Below, piece after piece: positions 27,808 to 39,106 of a stretch of DNA of 64,000 bases (positions are counted from its first letter, which is position 1; every line of letters starts with the position of its first letter). The stretch is from the NCBI GenBank assembly GCA_016098155.1, contig JAAAJB010000095.1, positions 1 to 64,000 of the forward strand. The letters run 5' to 3'. The notes below the pieces were generated by a model, which did no database searches, had not been told where the DNA came from, and was given only the letters and a program-made list of their open reading frames with translations. The stretch comes from Actinomortierella ambigua. Its lineage: Eukaryota > Mortierellomycota > Mortierellomycetes > Mortierellales > Mortierellaceae. A program made the translations under genes and the position numbers.

Positions 27808-28700
27808 GGCGAAATGTAGAGAGAGAGAAGGGGTGGTGGTGAAGATGGGAGGGGGGGGGTTGGTTTTGGGAAAAACGGAGAGAGAGAGGAGAAAGAGAGA
27901 GAAAGAAAGAAAGAGAAGGAAAGGAAGAGAAAGAAACGGGCTCCACGTGGGTGCGGGGGATAGACAGACGGACAGTGACCAAATGACAGTGAGTTCCCAA
28001 TCTAGAGGCAAAAAAAAAAAAAAAAAGGTGGTGTGACTGTTTCGAGTTGTTTTTTTTCGATGTGGATCAGCATGAAACTGTGTCGATGGGAGTAAGAGTA
28101 AGAGCAGCAACAGCCGAGTAGGCAGAGGGAGACTCGATCTCCAAGCAGAATGTTGTGGAGAGAGAGAGAGAGTTGTTACTTTTTTTGGTGGCAACTTCCA
28201 ACTTCCCCACACTGTATGCGGGAGTGACGATCCCTCCCCCTCCGGTCGATCCAGGCCATTGACTTTGCGGGGTGATCATCACCGTTGAACGAACAAAGAG
28301 CCCTCTTTCTGTACCTTTCTTTCTTGCTTTTCTTTTGCTTGTGGACAATATCTTCCAATTCAAAAGCACACAATTCAAAAGAACACACTCTGCTGCTCAA
28401 GGGAAGTCTGGCAATGACCATCCGTTCTCTCTCTCAGTGTATCTGTCTTGTGCGACATTGTCCCCCATCGATGGGAGATCATGGCCCCCTCCTCTTGCCA
28501 CCCTCGCGCACCACCATTTTCCTCGGCTGCAACTGATAAAGTGGACTGCCCCTTAACTGTGCCACTTGCCCATTTGGAATAATGGTTTTACTCCTCAAAC
28601 TCCTCTCTCTTTCAGCTGTGTGAGCCTTGCCCAGCATTTCCATTCTCTCTTCCGCCCCTCCCCTCCCCTCCTTCTTGCCACATTCCCCCCTTTACACGTC
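27808..28700. other. Shared upstream region of HPRT and TFIIS
   Basis: An 893-bp divergent promoter region with GA/CT-rich strands on each side (27820-27945 on the HPRT side, 28600-28690 on the TFIIS side) and an A18 run near 28009-28026. No coding sequence is seen. Confidence 0.6.
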
Positions 28701-30562
28701 ATGGGTTCCAAAGAAGAAGCCGATCTCATGGACCTGAAGAAGGCCCTGCAGGATGAAATCTCAAAGGGCTCCGTCTCTGTAAGTCATTCATTCATTGTCT
28801 TGCCCGAGGCAACACAATTCAGTCTTTCGTCTTTCCGCATAGAAAAATGACAGCCGGCATAGCATTCAAAAGGCAACACGACATTTTGGAAGAAGAACCT
28901 TTCGGCAGGCAGGCAACACCAACACCTTGCTTTATTGGCAAAGGCGTGAGGCCATGCCCCAACTACAAAGGAAAAAGAAGAATGCCTCTCCAGCACGGTT
29001 CAAACTACCGAAGCACAACCTCAACCCACGCGACGAAATGCCTTAATTAAAATTTAATGTGGCTCGTGTGAGGTCGCCCCCCCCCTTCCTTCCCCTCGTA
29101 CAACAAACGTGTTCATTTGGATTAACCCGAAACTCCCACATGTATGTCGCCCCCCCCTCCTCCACTTCTCCTAACCACCCCTGCCCCCTTTCACTTTAGA
29201 ATATGATCAGCCTGCTCAAGCGGTTAAGCAAGTTTAAGGTCAATGCTGCTCTTCTTCGGGTAAGTCGATTGAAATATGTTGGATCATTCTTGGGCTACTT
29301 TGTATTCCTCGAGGAGGAGGAGAAAACCACACCACCCTGGCCCCTTTCTCTCCTTTATCTTCATTTTGTCTCATAGATGAGTGGACTACTTTTGTTTTCT
29401 TTTCTTTTCAGGGTGATCAGGGATGCTGCATTGGGAGACAGGATTATTGACACTCTTCCTCCTTCTCTTCCCTCCTTCTTCCTTCGCTCCTCCCGCCACC
29501 CCTTACAATGGTGTTCAATGATAGAAAACAGAAATGGGCGTCTTTGTCAACAAGTTGAGGACGCACAAGGACGATGAGGTCTCGCGGCTGTCCAAGGAGG
29601 TTGTCAAAAGCTGGAAGAACCAAGTGCAGAGTGCTGCCGCCACCTCCACATCCACACCCTCCACCTCAACATCGTCGCCTTCCTCCACCACATCCTCATC
29701 GTCCAACACCAGCAACCGACCCGCAGCTCTCGATACCACAAAGAGGGAGCAGCTCCAGAATGTAGGCGGCGACTCCAACTCGAGCTCGCCCAAAACACCG
29801 ACGACCCCTTCTTCTTCGTCCTCGTCGACCAATGCCGTCGCCAAGGATCGCACTATCCGTACAGACGACATGCGCATCAAGTCGACTGGCGACTTGACCC
29901 GTGACAAGTGCATTGAGATGCTGTATTCTGGATTGGGCACTCAGTCATTTGCAGGTAAGAAAAAAAACCAAAAGAAAGATAGTACTCCATCGTCAATGAC
30001 ATGCTCCATCGTTTTGTTTTTTGTTTTTTGTCCGCACGTCATTATTTCGCGTCGATTGTATTGATAAAATACCTCGTAATCTTAAATGTTAATGGCATGC
30101 ATTGAAAATTTATAATAAAACAAAATAGATTCCGAGCGCCTCATGGAAAAGTCGGTGCGGATCGAGAGTGTGATCTTCAAAGACCTGAGCAAAGGTGGGA
30201 CACCGAGCGCCGAGTACAAGGCCAAGATCCGGTCCCTCTTCCTCAACCTGCGCGACAAGAACAACCCCAACTTGCGCGAGGCGATCGTGTCGGGCGAGTT
30301 GACGGTCGAGAAATTTTGCAAGCTCTCGACAAAGGAGATGGCCTCTGAGGACGCCAAGGCCCGTGACCGCGCCATCCACGAGGCCAATATCTTCAAGGCC
30401 AAGGGCGCCGGAGAGACCGAGGCCGAGACGGACATGTTCCGATGCGGCAAGTGCAAGAGCCGCAAGTGTACCTATTTCCAGATGCAGACCCGCTCGGCCG
30501 ATGAGCCGATGACGACGTTTGTTACTTGTAGAAACTGTGGCAACCGATGGAAGTTTTGCTAG
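28701..30562 (+). CDS. DST1: Transcription elongation factor TFIIS
   Basis: Nuclear factor that rescues backtracked RNA polymerase II by stimulating transcript cleavage. Four exons (28701-28778, 29200-29259, 29525-29954, 30129-30562) join in phase to 333 residues. Domain I (LW domain) is at about 1-80 with VFVNKLRTH and EVSRLSKEVVKSWK. A Ser/Thr-rich linker of about 70 residues follows, then the central domain II, beginning near DSERLMEKSVRIE and containing AEYKAKIRSLFLNLRDKNNP. The C-terminal zinc ribbon has C295, C298, C323 and C326 and the acidic hairpin RSADEP at 311-316, which inserts into the polymerase active centre in known TFIIS. The second exon is only 60 nt, but both its phases fit. 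All residues needed for function are present, and the length compares with 309 in yeast Dst1. Confidence 0.96.
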
Positions 30563-30957
30563 TAGGGGGGAGTGGGGGAGGAAAGGAAGGGGGAGTGGGG
30601 GTGGAAGGGTCCGTACAGAAGGACTTGTTCTCTCATCACCTCTTTACCCTCAATCAGGGGGGTTTTTTCGCCTCCCCTCCTTTCTCTCACTTTTTTTTGT
30701 TAAAATATATATAGGTTGCCTAAATTTCACCTTCACCTCATTCCCCTCCCTATTTGCTGTTTTCTCGTACGTACATGTTTTTTCTTTTCTTTATAAAGAT
30801 GGTATTATATCCGTTAGCAGGATAAATGGATTAGAGTAATAATACAATGGTGGATAACCCGAGGACCAAAGCCAAGGTAGACGACCAAAAAACAAAAAAA
30901 TGACAATGGCAGAAGGCGGGAAGACATCCACACACCCCTTCTGCCTTTGTTTTTTTC
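30563..30957. other. Convergent intergenic spacer
   Basis: 395 bp between the 3' ends of TFIIS and ATG14. It has G-rich then T-rich stretches and a short TATATATA run near 30706-30714. No gene is seen. Confidence 0.6.
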
Positions 30958-33582
30958 TTATCCTTGGAGCGTTTCACGAGCCTTATTGCCAACCGCAGTT
31001 CCCATCTTTTGGATCTGCTTGAGCGCCGACGGGACGACGCCCGGGACGGCGGCCGCCCACCCGCGCCCACCCAAGAAGCCTGGTCCATAGTTCTGGGCGC
31101 TCGGGATCCGCACAGTGTCCATGGCCACCAGCGTCCAGTTCTCCGTCGCGGCTGCGGGTTCCGAAGCGGAGGACGAAGCATGGTGATGATGATGGTGGTG
31201 TTGGTGCTGGTGGTGTTGGTGGTGATGGTGCTGGTGTTGGTGTTGATGAGGATCGTGTTGATGAGGATGAGAAGAGGGGGTACGATCAGGCAATGACGAG
31301 TCGCGTGCGTGGTGTGATCGACCTGAAGAAGGATGGCTATGGCTGCCATGCCGACGGTGTGGACGAACACTACTGCTCCTACTACTACTGGTGCTGCTGC
31401 TGCTGCTTTTGGTGGCAGAGGTGGTCTTTGTGGTGGCCGAAGAGGATGATACTGAGGACGTTGTCAACAGCGCCGATGTAGATCCCTTGATACCATTCGA
31501 CGAGGTGGACGATGCTGCACGGCCATGGCCATGGCCATGGACATGAGCTGTTGAGCGCCTTGCTTCTTCTCTGACGTCGTCACCTTCCTCCATTTCCTCG
31601 TCATCCTCGTCATCCTCCTCCAGCTCTTCATCTTCGTCGTCTTCGTCCTCGTCCTCATCGCCGTCTTCCTCCTCCAGGAAATAGTCGTCGACATCATTCT
31701 CCATCGCAGCAATAGCATCATGGAGCTGTAGCCCTCCCCATACGGACGACTCCTCTTGTCGTGACCTCAGGATTTGTGCTAATTGGAACAAATCCAAGTC
31801 AAAGGGATGTTCATGGTCCCAGTGTTCGAGCGGTGGCGACGAAGATCCATCGAGTCCACTCTCCCTTTCTCCATCTCCGCTTCCGCTTCCGTGTCGTTGT
31901 AGTTGTAGTTGTTGTTTCTGCAGTTTCTGTTGTCGGCGCGCCATCATCGACGCATACTGAGTGTACTTGCCCAGATCCGGGGACTGACAACAGGCCAAGA
32001 GGTTCTCGAGGGTATTGGGTGCCTTTTTCAGTGAGATCGTCACCCCTTGCGAATAGCACAGGTACGCAATGTTGTAGTTGAGCATGGCCAGCCCCATCGC
32101 AAACGATTCCAGATTGGTCTCGGACAGGTTGAGCGGGGTCCGTCGCGATGATGCCGAAAGGCTTGGGTGGATATGGTAGACAAAAGACCGGAGGTAGGTC
32201 AAGAACGGTAGCTTCACCCCGAGATAGCACGCAATTAAGGTCGACATGTGGATCACGTTACCAATCGAGGTGTTGATTTCATCGCGGTCGTAATCTAAAA
32301 CAGTGGAGGGGGGATAGAAACAAAAAAATAGGGGGGGGGTGTGGAGGGGGGTGAGAATGAGGTTGTGGTTGTTGTTGCTGTATTACCACCATCCAATCTC
32401 TTCCTCAGCCAATGAGCATACTTTCAAAATAGCCAGTCGGCAATGGTCGCCCAACGATTAGATACTCGTTCCATGAATCCTCTTCCAGATAATCTCGGAC
32501 ACGTAACCTCGTGCTGCCACTCCGCTGTGTGGAGGATGTAGGGCGTGCTGCATTCTTTTCCTGTGGCTGGAGTGACGACGATGTTGATGATGATGACGGC
32601 TGTGTTGGCTGTGACGGTGCGGAGAGTGTTGGTAGTGGCGGTGAGGACGGTGGTGGCAGGGGCCTCCGCCTCCGTTCGGGGACACACTTGAGGTCAAAGA
32701 GGTTCATGACCTCTGAGACCAGCACGTGTCGAGAATGCTGGAGTTTTTCATGGACGCCCGCCCAATGTTGTCGGAGCTGTTGGATGGACTCCTCCACAGC
32801 TGGCACCTCGCTGATCTTGGACACCTCCAACCGAGCCCGTGCCAACTTTAACGTTTCCTTGCGTTGTGAGATCCGCGCTTGGAGACGGACGAGTTTTTGG
32901 CGATCTAAAATACAGCACACACACACACACATACAAGAAAGATGGAGGAGGTGGTGGTGGTGGTGGTGGTGGGGGGGGTTAATAAAGGTTGTGAGATCAG
33001 AAAATAGAGCCAAACCAAGATGGAACGATGAACCTCCACAACGGGTGCGAAAAAGGCAAAGTGTTGTTGTACAACAAACAATGCAACCATCCCATCATCA
33101 TCATCATCTCTCTCCTTTCTCCTCTCTCGATCTTCTTCCTCACCTTGGTCTGCCTGTGCTTGTAACCGCTTCCGCTCATCCTCGATTGTGGCAGCATGTT
33201 TGACGGCCATCTCGCGCTGAGCTAGCAACATTTGCCAGCGTCTGATCTCGGGTGACAGCAGCTTTGTGGCTTGAGCTGCCAGCTCATCGCGCTCTGTCAT
33301 CGCCTGTTTGAGCTTTGCCTGGTGTTCCCGGAGTCTTTTTTTTTTCAAAAAAAAAATGTAAAAATAAGACTCAACGTGTAAGAATGACAAGGATTCCCTG
33401 GTCTGAGAGAGATAGTGTGTGTGGAGATGTATTGTATGTGTAATAGACAAATTAAAGCGGAGGGACTGAAAGGCGAGAGTCTATTCTCCTACTTACTCGG
33501 ATCGAATACACTGCACACAGGTGTACGTCCGCCCTTGGATAAAGCACACGCCGCAGTGAATGGCATTGTTGGGCTCTGCCAT
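30958..33582 (-). CDS. ATG14: Autophagy protein ATG14 (Barkor-type), PI3-kinase complex I subunit
   Basis: Directs the Vps34-Vps15-Vps30/Beclin complex to autophagosome formation sites, where PI3P is made. Four exons (33582-33497, 33334-33144, 32904-32422, 32294-30958) join in phase to 698 residues. The N-terminus has paired CxxC motifs (C10, C13, C22, C25), the cysteine signature of Atg14. A long coiled coil fills about 30-190 (LREHQAKLKQAMTERDEL, then RQKLVRLQARISQRKETLK). The UVRAG/ATG14 core follows, with EYLIVGRPLPTGYFE, HMSTLIACYLGVKLPFL and LAMLNYNIAYLCYSQGV. The C-terminus, ENWTLVAMDTVRIPSAQ to the end, resembles the membrane-curvature BATS region of animal ATG14. Between core and C-terminus lies an insertion with a long acidic run, Ser tracts and a His/Gln-rich tract. 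UVRAG/Vps38 is the alternative, but the Cys pairs and C-terminus favour ATG14. The acceptor of intron 1 is unusual (see findings). Confidence 0.9.
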
Positions 33583-33939
33583 ACTAGGATATCACGCCCG
33601 AGCCTTTTTTTTTCCTTCGTATGGACAGAGAAGCGTTGGTGCGAAAGCTGGTGTATGACGCAATGAATGAGTGGAGAGTAGGCGGAGGTGAAGGACAGAA
33701 ATATAGAGAGAGAGAGTAATGAGGCTGGTCAGAGTTGAGAAAAGGAGAGAATGCGAGTTCAGGTTTGCGACGGTGCTCAAGGAAAGAAATGAGAGGCTCA
33801 TGTGTGGAGAAACAAAGAAGGCATGCATGACATGCATTACATTATCGCTTTCTCTGCAGGTCAGGTGACACCTGGTCATTTATATTGACACGCAATCTAT
33901 GGTAAGAAGAGTCTCTACGGCCGCTTCTCTTCTTCTTCT
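33583..33939. other. Short spacer upstream of ATG14
   Basis: 357 bp between the ATG14 start and the stop of the PLD6-like gene, both transcribed leftward. It must hold the ATG14 promoter. CT-rich on the coding strand, with no TATA box recognised and no gene. Confidence 0.6.
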
Positions 33940-35236
33940 TTAGCAACTAAACTCGCTCCACATCCTTTCAAACTCCTCCGTGAATCCGTGGATGGCCTTG
34001 GGTGCATTGGTCAGTGTCAAGTTCTCGCGGTTGTCAAAGCGGGCGCCCTTTGTCCAGTTGTACGATCCGTTCACCAGCAGCTTCTTGTCCACAATCGCAA
34101 ACTTGTGGTGCATGTGAGAAGGGCTATTGTAATATTAGAGGCAGATAGAAAGAAAAAAAAAAAAAAGGGCCAAAAGAGTTTGTGACAACGTCCTTTCATC
34201 GTAGTATTGTCTCTCAAAACATCGTTGGTTTTTGCTTGGTATAAAATGCTTTCTGGGCGGACGTACCTAGCATCATAACGAACTTCAATGTTCCGCTCAC
34301 GGTTCAGGCGAACGGCATCCGATCCCAAGTCCTCCGCCTTGTCATTGTCCGTAATGATGCGGACCTTGACACCGCGGTCGCTTGCCTACGATGGTGGTCA
34401 GAGAAATCAATCAAATTGAAACAAAGAGAATTAGGTTTCCTTCTTCGTTTGGTGGCGGGATATGAGAAGTCCGAAAAGCTCTTCCCCATACTTGGCGGAA
34501 TCCAACATCATTTTGTTCCCACCAGAGGGTAAGAAGAGGGATAGAGGGAAAGGACAAGAACAAGAGAAAGAAAAAAAAATCCTTACACGTCGGATAGCAT
34601 TGGCAAGGGCATCGTCCGTGATAGTAAAGACACAAATTTCGAGTGTCTCCTCTGCACTATCCAGAGTCTTGAGCAAGTTGTTGAAGCTCTGTTCCGACGG
34701 GAAGAAGGCTGGCGTAACAAAGATTTGGCTTGCCCCTGATCCTCCTCCTCCTTGCTGCTCCTCATCAGGCTTGGGAACAGGCTTGGGCGTGGGTGTCTCT
34801 GGTGTAGGTGGTTCCTGGTGACCATGTCCAGGACGCTTGTCAGGCCTATGCTTATCCGTCGATGTCAACAAAGTCTCCAGCCATGTAATCTATTTTCACA
34901 CGCAAAGAAAATTAAAAAAACAGGCTGCGAGAAAAATAAAACATAAAATCGATGGCCAACACCAACAAACCCATCTCATCTTTCTAGCCTTACCACATCC
35001 TTGTCGGCATCCACCGCACAGGCCTCACGGGCCATGTTGAAGAGCTGGTGAACAGAGGGAGCAGAACCCTCGCGCTCAACATGGCTCTCAAAGACGGTAA
35101 CCAGGCCCTGACGGGTCGACTGGTCGTTGACGATCGATGTCGCTGCGCTAAAAGTCTTTGCGATGGTTTCAATGCCGGACGACACCGTTGAGTAGGCGAT
35201 GGATTCAGCGTACGAGACGTGTTCACGGGACAGCAT
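33940..35236 (-). CDS. PLD6: PLD6/Zucchini-like single-HKD phospholipase D family protein
   Basis: A single-HKD enzyme of the mitochondrial cardiolipin hydrolase/Zucchini type. Relatives hydrolyse cardiolipin to phosphatidic acid on the outer mitochondrial membrane or act as endoribonucleases in piRNA formation, and the substrate here is unknown. Four exons (35236-34994, 34889-34587, 34385-34267, 34123-33940) join in phase to 282 residues. The HKD motif is HMHHKFAIVD at 225-234 (H227, K229, D234), followed by GSYNWT and RENLTLTNA, as in PLD6. An upstream strand-turn VKVRIITDNDKAEDLGSD matches the family. The PLD core is preceded by a Pro/Gly-rich spacer and a helical region at 1-81 that PLD6 lacks. 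This start gives no membrane anchor. An upstream exon-like frame at 36062 is hydrophobic and could supply one. With one HKD motif the enzyme should work as a homodimer. Confidence 0.85.
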
Positions 35237-35948
35237 ATTGGGGCAAGGGTTTGGATTTGAGATGGAAAGACGAGAGATGAGAATAGGTGAGTATGGGCAA
35301 AGACTGCAAGCAGAGAGTGTGAGAACAAAAATAAAAGAAGGGTGTTGAAGAGACGAAAGAGAAAGAGAGAGAGAGAGAACAGAGGGAGGGCAGAGAGGTG
35401 AACGTGGGCGACACCTGCCTCTCCCACGCACCCCCAGAAGCACTCCATCCTACTGCCGTTCCAAGCGCATATTCAGTGACTCTCTCCCCCTTTCCTCCAT
35501 GCCATTGTGCGACAAAGAAAAGGGGGAAAGAAGAAGAAGAGGAGGCAATGACCTTCTTTTTGCCACAAGAACAAAGCCCAGTCCAAGATCTGAAATCATG
35601 GAAAAATGAAGGGGTGGTGGACCAAGGATGGTCCGGGGCATGGAGAGCGCCGATAGACGTGATAGGCATGGTATGCCATAGCATGCAATAGCGAACAAGA
35701 TGGGGGTGGGTGGGTGGATGAATAATTTACGCGAGCTGCCAAAGAGATGATCGGAAAAAATGGGCTATTTCAGCTCATCGTTGTCCCGCCACACAGGCAC
35801 AATCATGCCATTGGAATGCGCATATGTGTGGTGCTCAAAGCGAAAAAGAGAGACACACAGGAAGGACAGGAGAGGGGAAGAATAGACTAGAAAACTGGAG
35901 AAAAACACATTGCACACAGCCCTGTCTTATTCCTCAATGTGCCATTGT

Positions 35949-36062
35949 TTACTGTACCTTGTCCAGGAACTGGTTAAGTGGCAGGGTCTTGACCTCGTTG
36001 ACATTGACCGACTGGGGAGGGCGGACAAAGGGAAGCAGGCAGTTGAGCAGTAGGCCAGACAT
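35949..36062 (-). other. Exon-like 37-codon frame upstream of the PLD6-like gene
   Basis: ATG at 36062 opens a protein-like frame (MSGLLLNCLLPFVRPPQSVN, then NEVKTLPLNQFLDK) ending in a stop at 35949. It crosses two possible donors, GTACAG (35957) and GTAAAC (35952). With the second donor, an acceptor at 35305-35304 gives a phase that stays open into the PLD frame, adding a hydrophobic N-terminus. It could instead be an upstream ORF or an alternative first exon. Confidence 0.4.
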
Positions 36063-36963
36063 GGTGAAAGAATTAGAATGGAGGGATGCAATGAATGATG
36101 AGACAAAATGGGATTCAGACAAAGAGCTTAAAGAGAGTGTGTCCCCCTCCGTGGCCCCTCCTCTCCCTCTCGCCCTCTCTGTTCCTGACTGGACTGGACC
36201 GGACTGGACTGAATCCATGCCGTAAGCCAGTGGGATCCGCCCTCCCCTCCCGTCCAGCGGCGGGCGGTGGATGGGGGGGAAGGGTACCCTCGTTTTGGGG
36301 TACTGGACTATGACAATGTTTGGGCTCAGTCCATTTTGTCTCAGAGAATGGCACTTTGTGCCTGCCTGTACCATTCCAGTCTGTGTTGTTACAAACTCTT
36401 TACTGGATTGACAGACGATCTGGATGGCCTCCTACCATATAGCCAAAATTCAACTTTGTTGGCCTTTCAGAAGCCCCTCTGCGCAGGGCTTCGCATTGAT
36501 GCAATGCGCTGGCTGGATGGTAAGGCTGCCTTGTACAGAGATCCCGGAGACCTTCAAGGGGCACATGAGCCTTGCATCAACGTGGTGATGGACGTTCAAC
36601 GGCATGGGCACAGGAGGCGATCATAGCCGTTTTCCCTTTTTTTTTTTTTTTTTTTGCGCTCTCGCGTTGTCACACCACGCATCTTACTCCCGAGCATATC
36701 AGCACCATGGTTGTCATACAAATGCATGCCTTTCGCCGGTATCATTTTACCGTTGTCGGAGTACGAGAGGCATCATTTGCACTAAAGTCCTTTGTCCCTT
36801 AGGACTTGCATGGTATGCCTCCCCTCGCAAGAGAAGCGACATCTCCTCCCACTATGCACGATTTCCAGCAAGTAACCAGACTGGCTATTCGAGCGACCCA
36901 ATGCTGAATCAAGATTCGATGATTGTGACACACCCTTTATTTCTAATTTGATAAAAACAAATC
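36063..36963. other. Intergenic region at the left edge of the oxidase array
   Basis: 900 bp between the PLD6-like gene and the first oxidase gene. From about 36345 it belongs to duplicated block A. It contains a T17 run near 36638-36654. No gene is supported. The frame at 36572-36951 is not conserved as protein in block B. Confidence 0.55.
36936..36941 (-). terminator. Polyadenylation signal of oxidase gene 1
   Basis: AATAAA on the minus strand about 23 nt beyond the gene 1 stop codon. It is kept in the duplicate at 42338-42343. Confidence 0.6.
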
Positions 36964-38676
36964 CTAGGTGAGGCTCAGCGGAATGGATTGAGCAAACCGA
37001 AAGACATTGTTTGGGTCCACGCGCCTCTTGATCTCGACAAGTCGAGCCAGATTGTCCCCATAGTACGCCTCCAGCTGGTTGGGAATACTCATATCAATGT
37101 AGTTTTGGTAAGCTTCGAGTATGGGACCAGAGCTGTAGGCTGCTTGCAACCCCTTGGCCATGCTGGCGTGCCAGTCCAGGCAAGGCTTGCATAGTGCCCC
37201 AATCTTGGAGAGCGGGTCATTCCATCGGACGGCATACTGGATGCTGTATAACACTCCACGGTGGTTATCAAAAGCCGAGGGCCAGGCTGGATGGTTGACC
37301 TGTCCACCCCAAGTCTCCATGCTGACATAGATAGATTCATAGCCCTCAGGCGGGTGCGTCATGTGCTGCACAATGATCTCTCTCTCTTGAGAAGACATGG
37401 GTTGGCGGTAGACGAGAGAGCTGCCGCGGAAATAACGGTGGGCGCTCAAGTCTGGTTGCGCGACATCGCCTTTGTAGCCAGTTATATTCGTTCGCCATCG
37501 GATCGCCTCCCACCAGTCGCCTTGAAACACCTCATACGGCGTGGACGGCGGCAAGCCAATGGCCTGTAGCAAAGGATCCACATGTACGAGGAGTTGGTCC
37601 TCGGTGCCGATCGAGTTGATCACCAAGGAGGCAGACTTGCTATGTAGAATGAGGCCTGGCGTGATGTTGTCTGGTAGACCTTGGATCCATTTGCCAAAGG
37701 CATCGATTACTGTGGCCGCTGCGTCAATTGGATAAGACACCAACATGCTCGCGAACCGCGGTGGGGCCTTGTAGGCTTGGATTCGAAATTCGGTCACCAC
37801 CCCAAAGTTGCCAGAGCCGGCGCCTCGAAGTGCCCAGAACAAGTCCATGTCGGACGACGCCGAGTATTCTTTTTGGGCGGCATTGGCGGCGGCGACAACA
37901 GGAGCGGGAGTGCCGCCTCGAGGAGGGGCGTCGATCGTGTGAATCTTCCCATGTGCATCAATCATGGTCATCCCAACCACATTGTCCATGGCGAGACCGT
38001 ACTGCCGATGAAGAATCCCCAGTCCTCCTCCGAGTATCAATCCACTCACGCCAACCGCGGGGCAGATCCCACCTGAGACTAAGTACCTCCCAGCCTCGCT
38101 GTTCCACAGTCGGCCATACAACGGCCCGAGTCGTGTACCGGCCCCAACAGTCGCCACACCAGTGAGTGGGTCCAAATGAAACTTTTGGAGCCGATCCAGG
38201 TCAATGACGAGTGCACCGTCCTTGCCACCTACACCGTACCCTTCAAAGGAGTGCCCTCCGCACCGAGGCGCGACTGTCACATTGTGTACGGCTGCACAGC
38301 GGATGGCCGCGGCAGCGTCAGCCTCGCATCCAGGGTGGAAGATGGCCAGCGGTAGGAAATCGAGGTTCCAGTTGTAGGCGAGTCTCTCGGTGTTGTAGAG
38401 GCTGGACGACGGTGTTGTCAGGAAGGACTCGGTGCTACTGCAGACTCCGAGACGTCGACTGTTGTCCTGGATGGACTGAAGACAAGAGAGCAAATCATCC
38501 TGGTTTTTGCTGGTTGCGGAACCAGGGCATGAGGGGGAGACCGCCGAATGTGAGTCAATGACCTGCATGAACCGACGAAGGATAGGAGGACTGGTCGAGA
38601 GCAGGTGAGAGGTGTAGATCATTGCAACTACTGCTAACAAGGCAGTACCCGCGAGAAATAGCCGTGGAGATGGCAT
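36964..38676 (-). CDS. FAD-linked oxidoreductase (BBE/AA7 oligosaccharide-oxidase type), array member 1
   Basis: Flavin oxidase of the FAD_binding_4 plus BBE family. Characterised fungal relatives oxidise the C1 hydroxyl of oligosaccharides to lactones and release H2O2. The substrate here is unknown. From ATG 38676 the protein has 570 residues. The FAD domain carries the two expected covalent sites, H142 in RCGGHSFEGYG (Cys replaces the usual Ser before GGHS) and C205 in GGICPAVGVSG. LGGGLG follows, and the BBE domain ends with YQNY at 523-526 and DPNNVFRFAQSIPL. This start gives a hydrophobic signal or anchor (LFLAGTALLAVVAMIY) at about 7-21. Alternative: ATG 38771 encodes MKKTKAKVLD, then a 110-nt intron (38740-38631, donor GTGAGA, acceptor GCAG) joins in phase at VVAMIYTSH, giving no signal peptide. 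The same arrangement exists in member 3. Confidence 0.88.
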   Translation of the reverse strand: MPSPRLFLAGTALLAVVAMIYTSHLLSTSPPILRRFMQVIDSHSAVSPSCPGSATSKNQDDLLSCLQSIQDNSRRLGVCSSTESFLTTPSSSLYNTERLAYNWNLDFLPLAIFHPGCEADAAAAIRCAAVHNVTVAPRCGGHSFEGYGVGGKDGALVIDLDRLQKFHLDPLTGVATVGAGTRLGPLYGRLWNSEAGRYLVSGGICPAVGVSGLILGGGLGILHRQYGLAMDNVVGMTMIDAHGKIHTIDAPPRGGTPAPVVAAANAAQKEYSASSDMDLFWALRGAGSGNFGVVTEFRIQAYKAPPRFASMLVSYPIDAAATVIDAFGKWIQGLPDNITPGLILHSKSASLVINSIGTEDQLLVHVDPLLQAIGLPPSTPYEVFQGDWWEAIRWRTNITGYKGDVAQPDLSAHRYFRGSSLVYRQPMSSQEREIIVQHMTHPPEGYESIYVSMETWGGQVNHPAWPSAFDNHRGVLYSIQYAVRWNDPLSKIGALCKPCLDWHASMAKGLQAAYSSGPILEAYQNYIDMSIPNQLEAYYGDNLARLVEIKRRVDPNNVFRFAQSIPLSLT

Positions 38677-39106
38677 ACTGTTTTGGAAACGGCTGAGTGC
38701 TAAAGAAGTATGCAAGAGGTGTGAATGTGAAAATTCTCACCATCGAGGACTTTCGCTTTTGTTTTCTTCATGGGATTTCAGGGGCAACATGTTTTCGTGT
38801 AACACTATTTTTTTTTCAGCAAGTCGGCGCTGTGGTGAATGGGGTGACGTTGAACCACATTCTTTGCTTGAGTTATTCAGAAGCACGCCGCCTACGATTC
38901 CTCTAGACGATAACACACCGTGCAGATAAGAAGATGGGGACGAAAATCGCCCTTGTGAAAGAACATTGGCGTTCAACAACCATAGGGTAGTTTCCTGCGT
39001 TTCGAACACAATGCAATCAAATGTTGTCGAGGACAATATTGTCCATTTGCTATATTCTTGCGTTGTAGTAGATAACTATGATATATATACATATACACTA
39101 AATGTC
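38677..39106. other. Spacer between oxidase genes 1 and 2
   Basis: 430 bp serving as upstream region of gene 1 and downstream region of gene 2. Apart from the possible MKKTKAKVLD leader exon (38771-38741), nothing coding is seen. The spacer is closely matched by 44025-44491 in block B. Confidence 0.55.
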
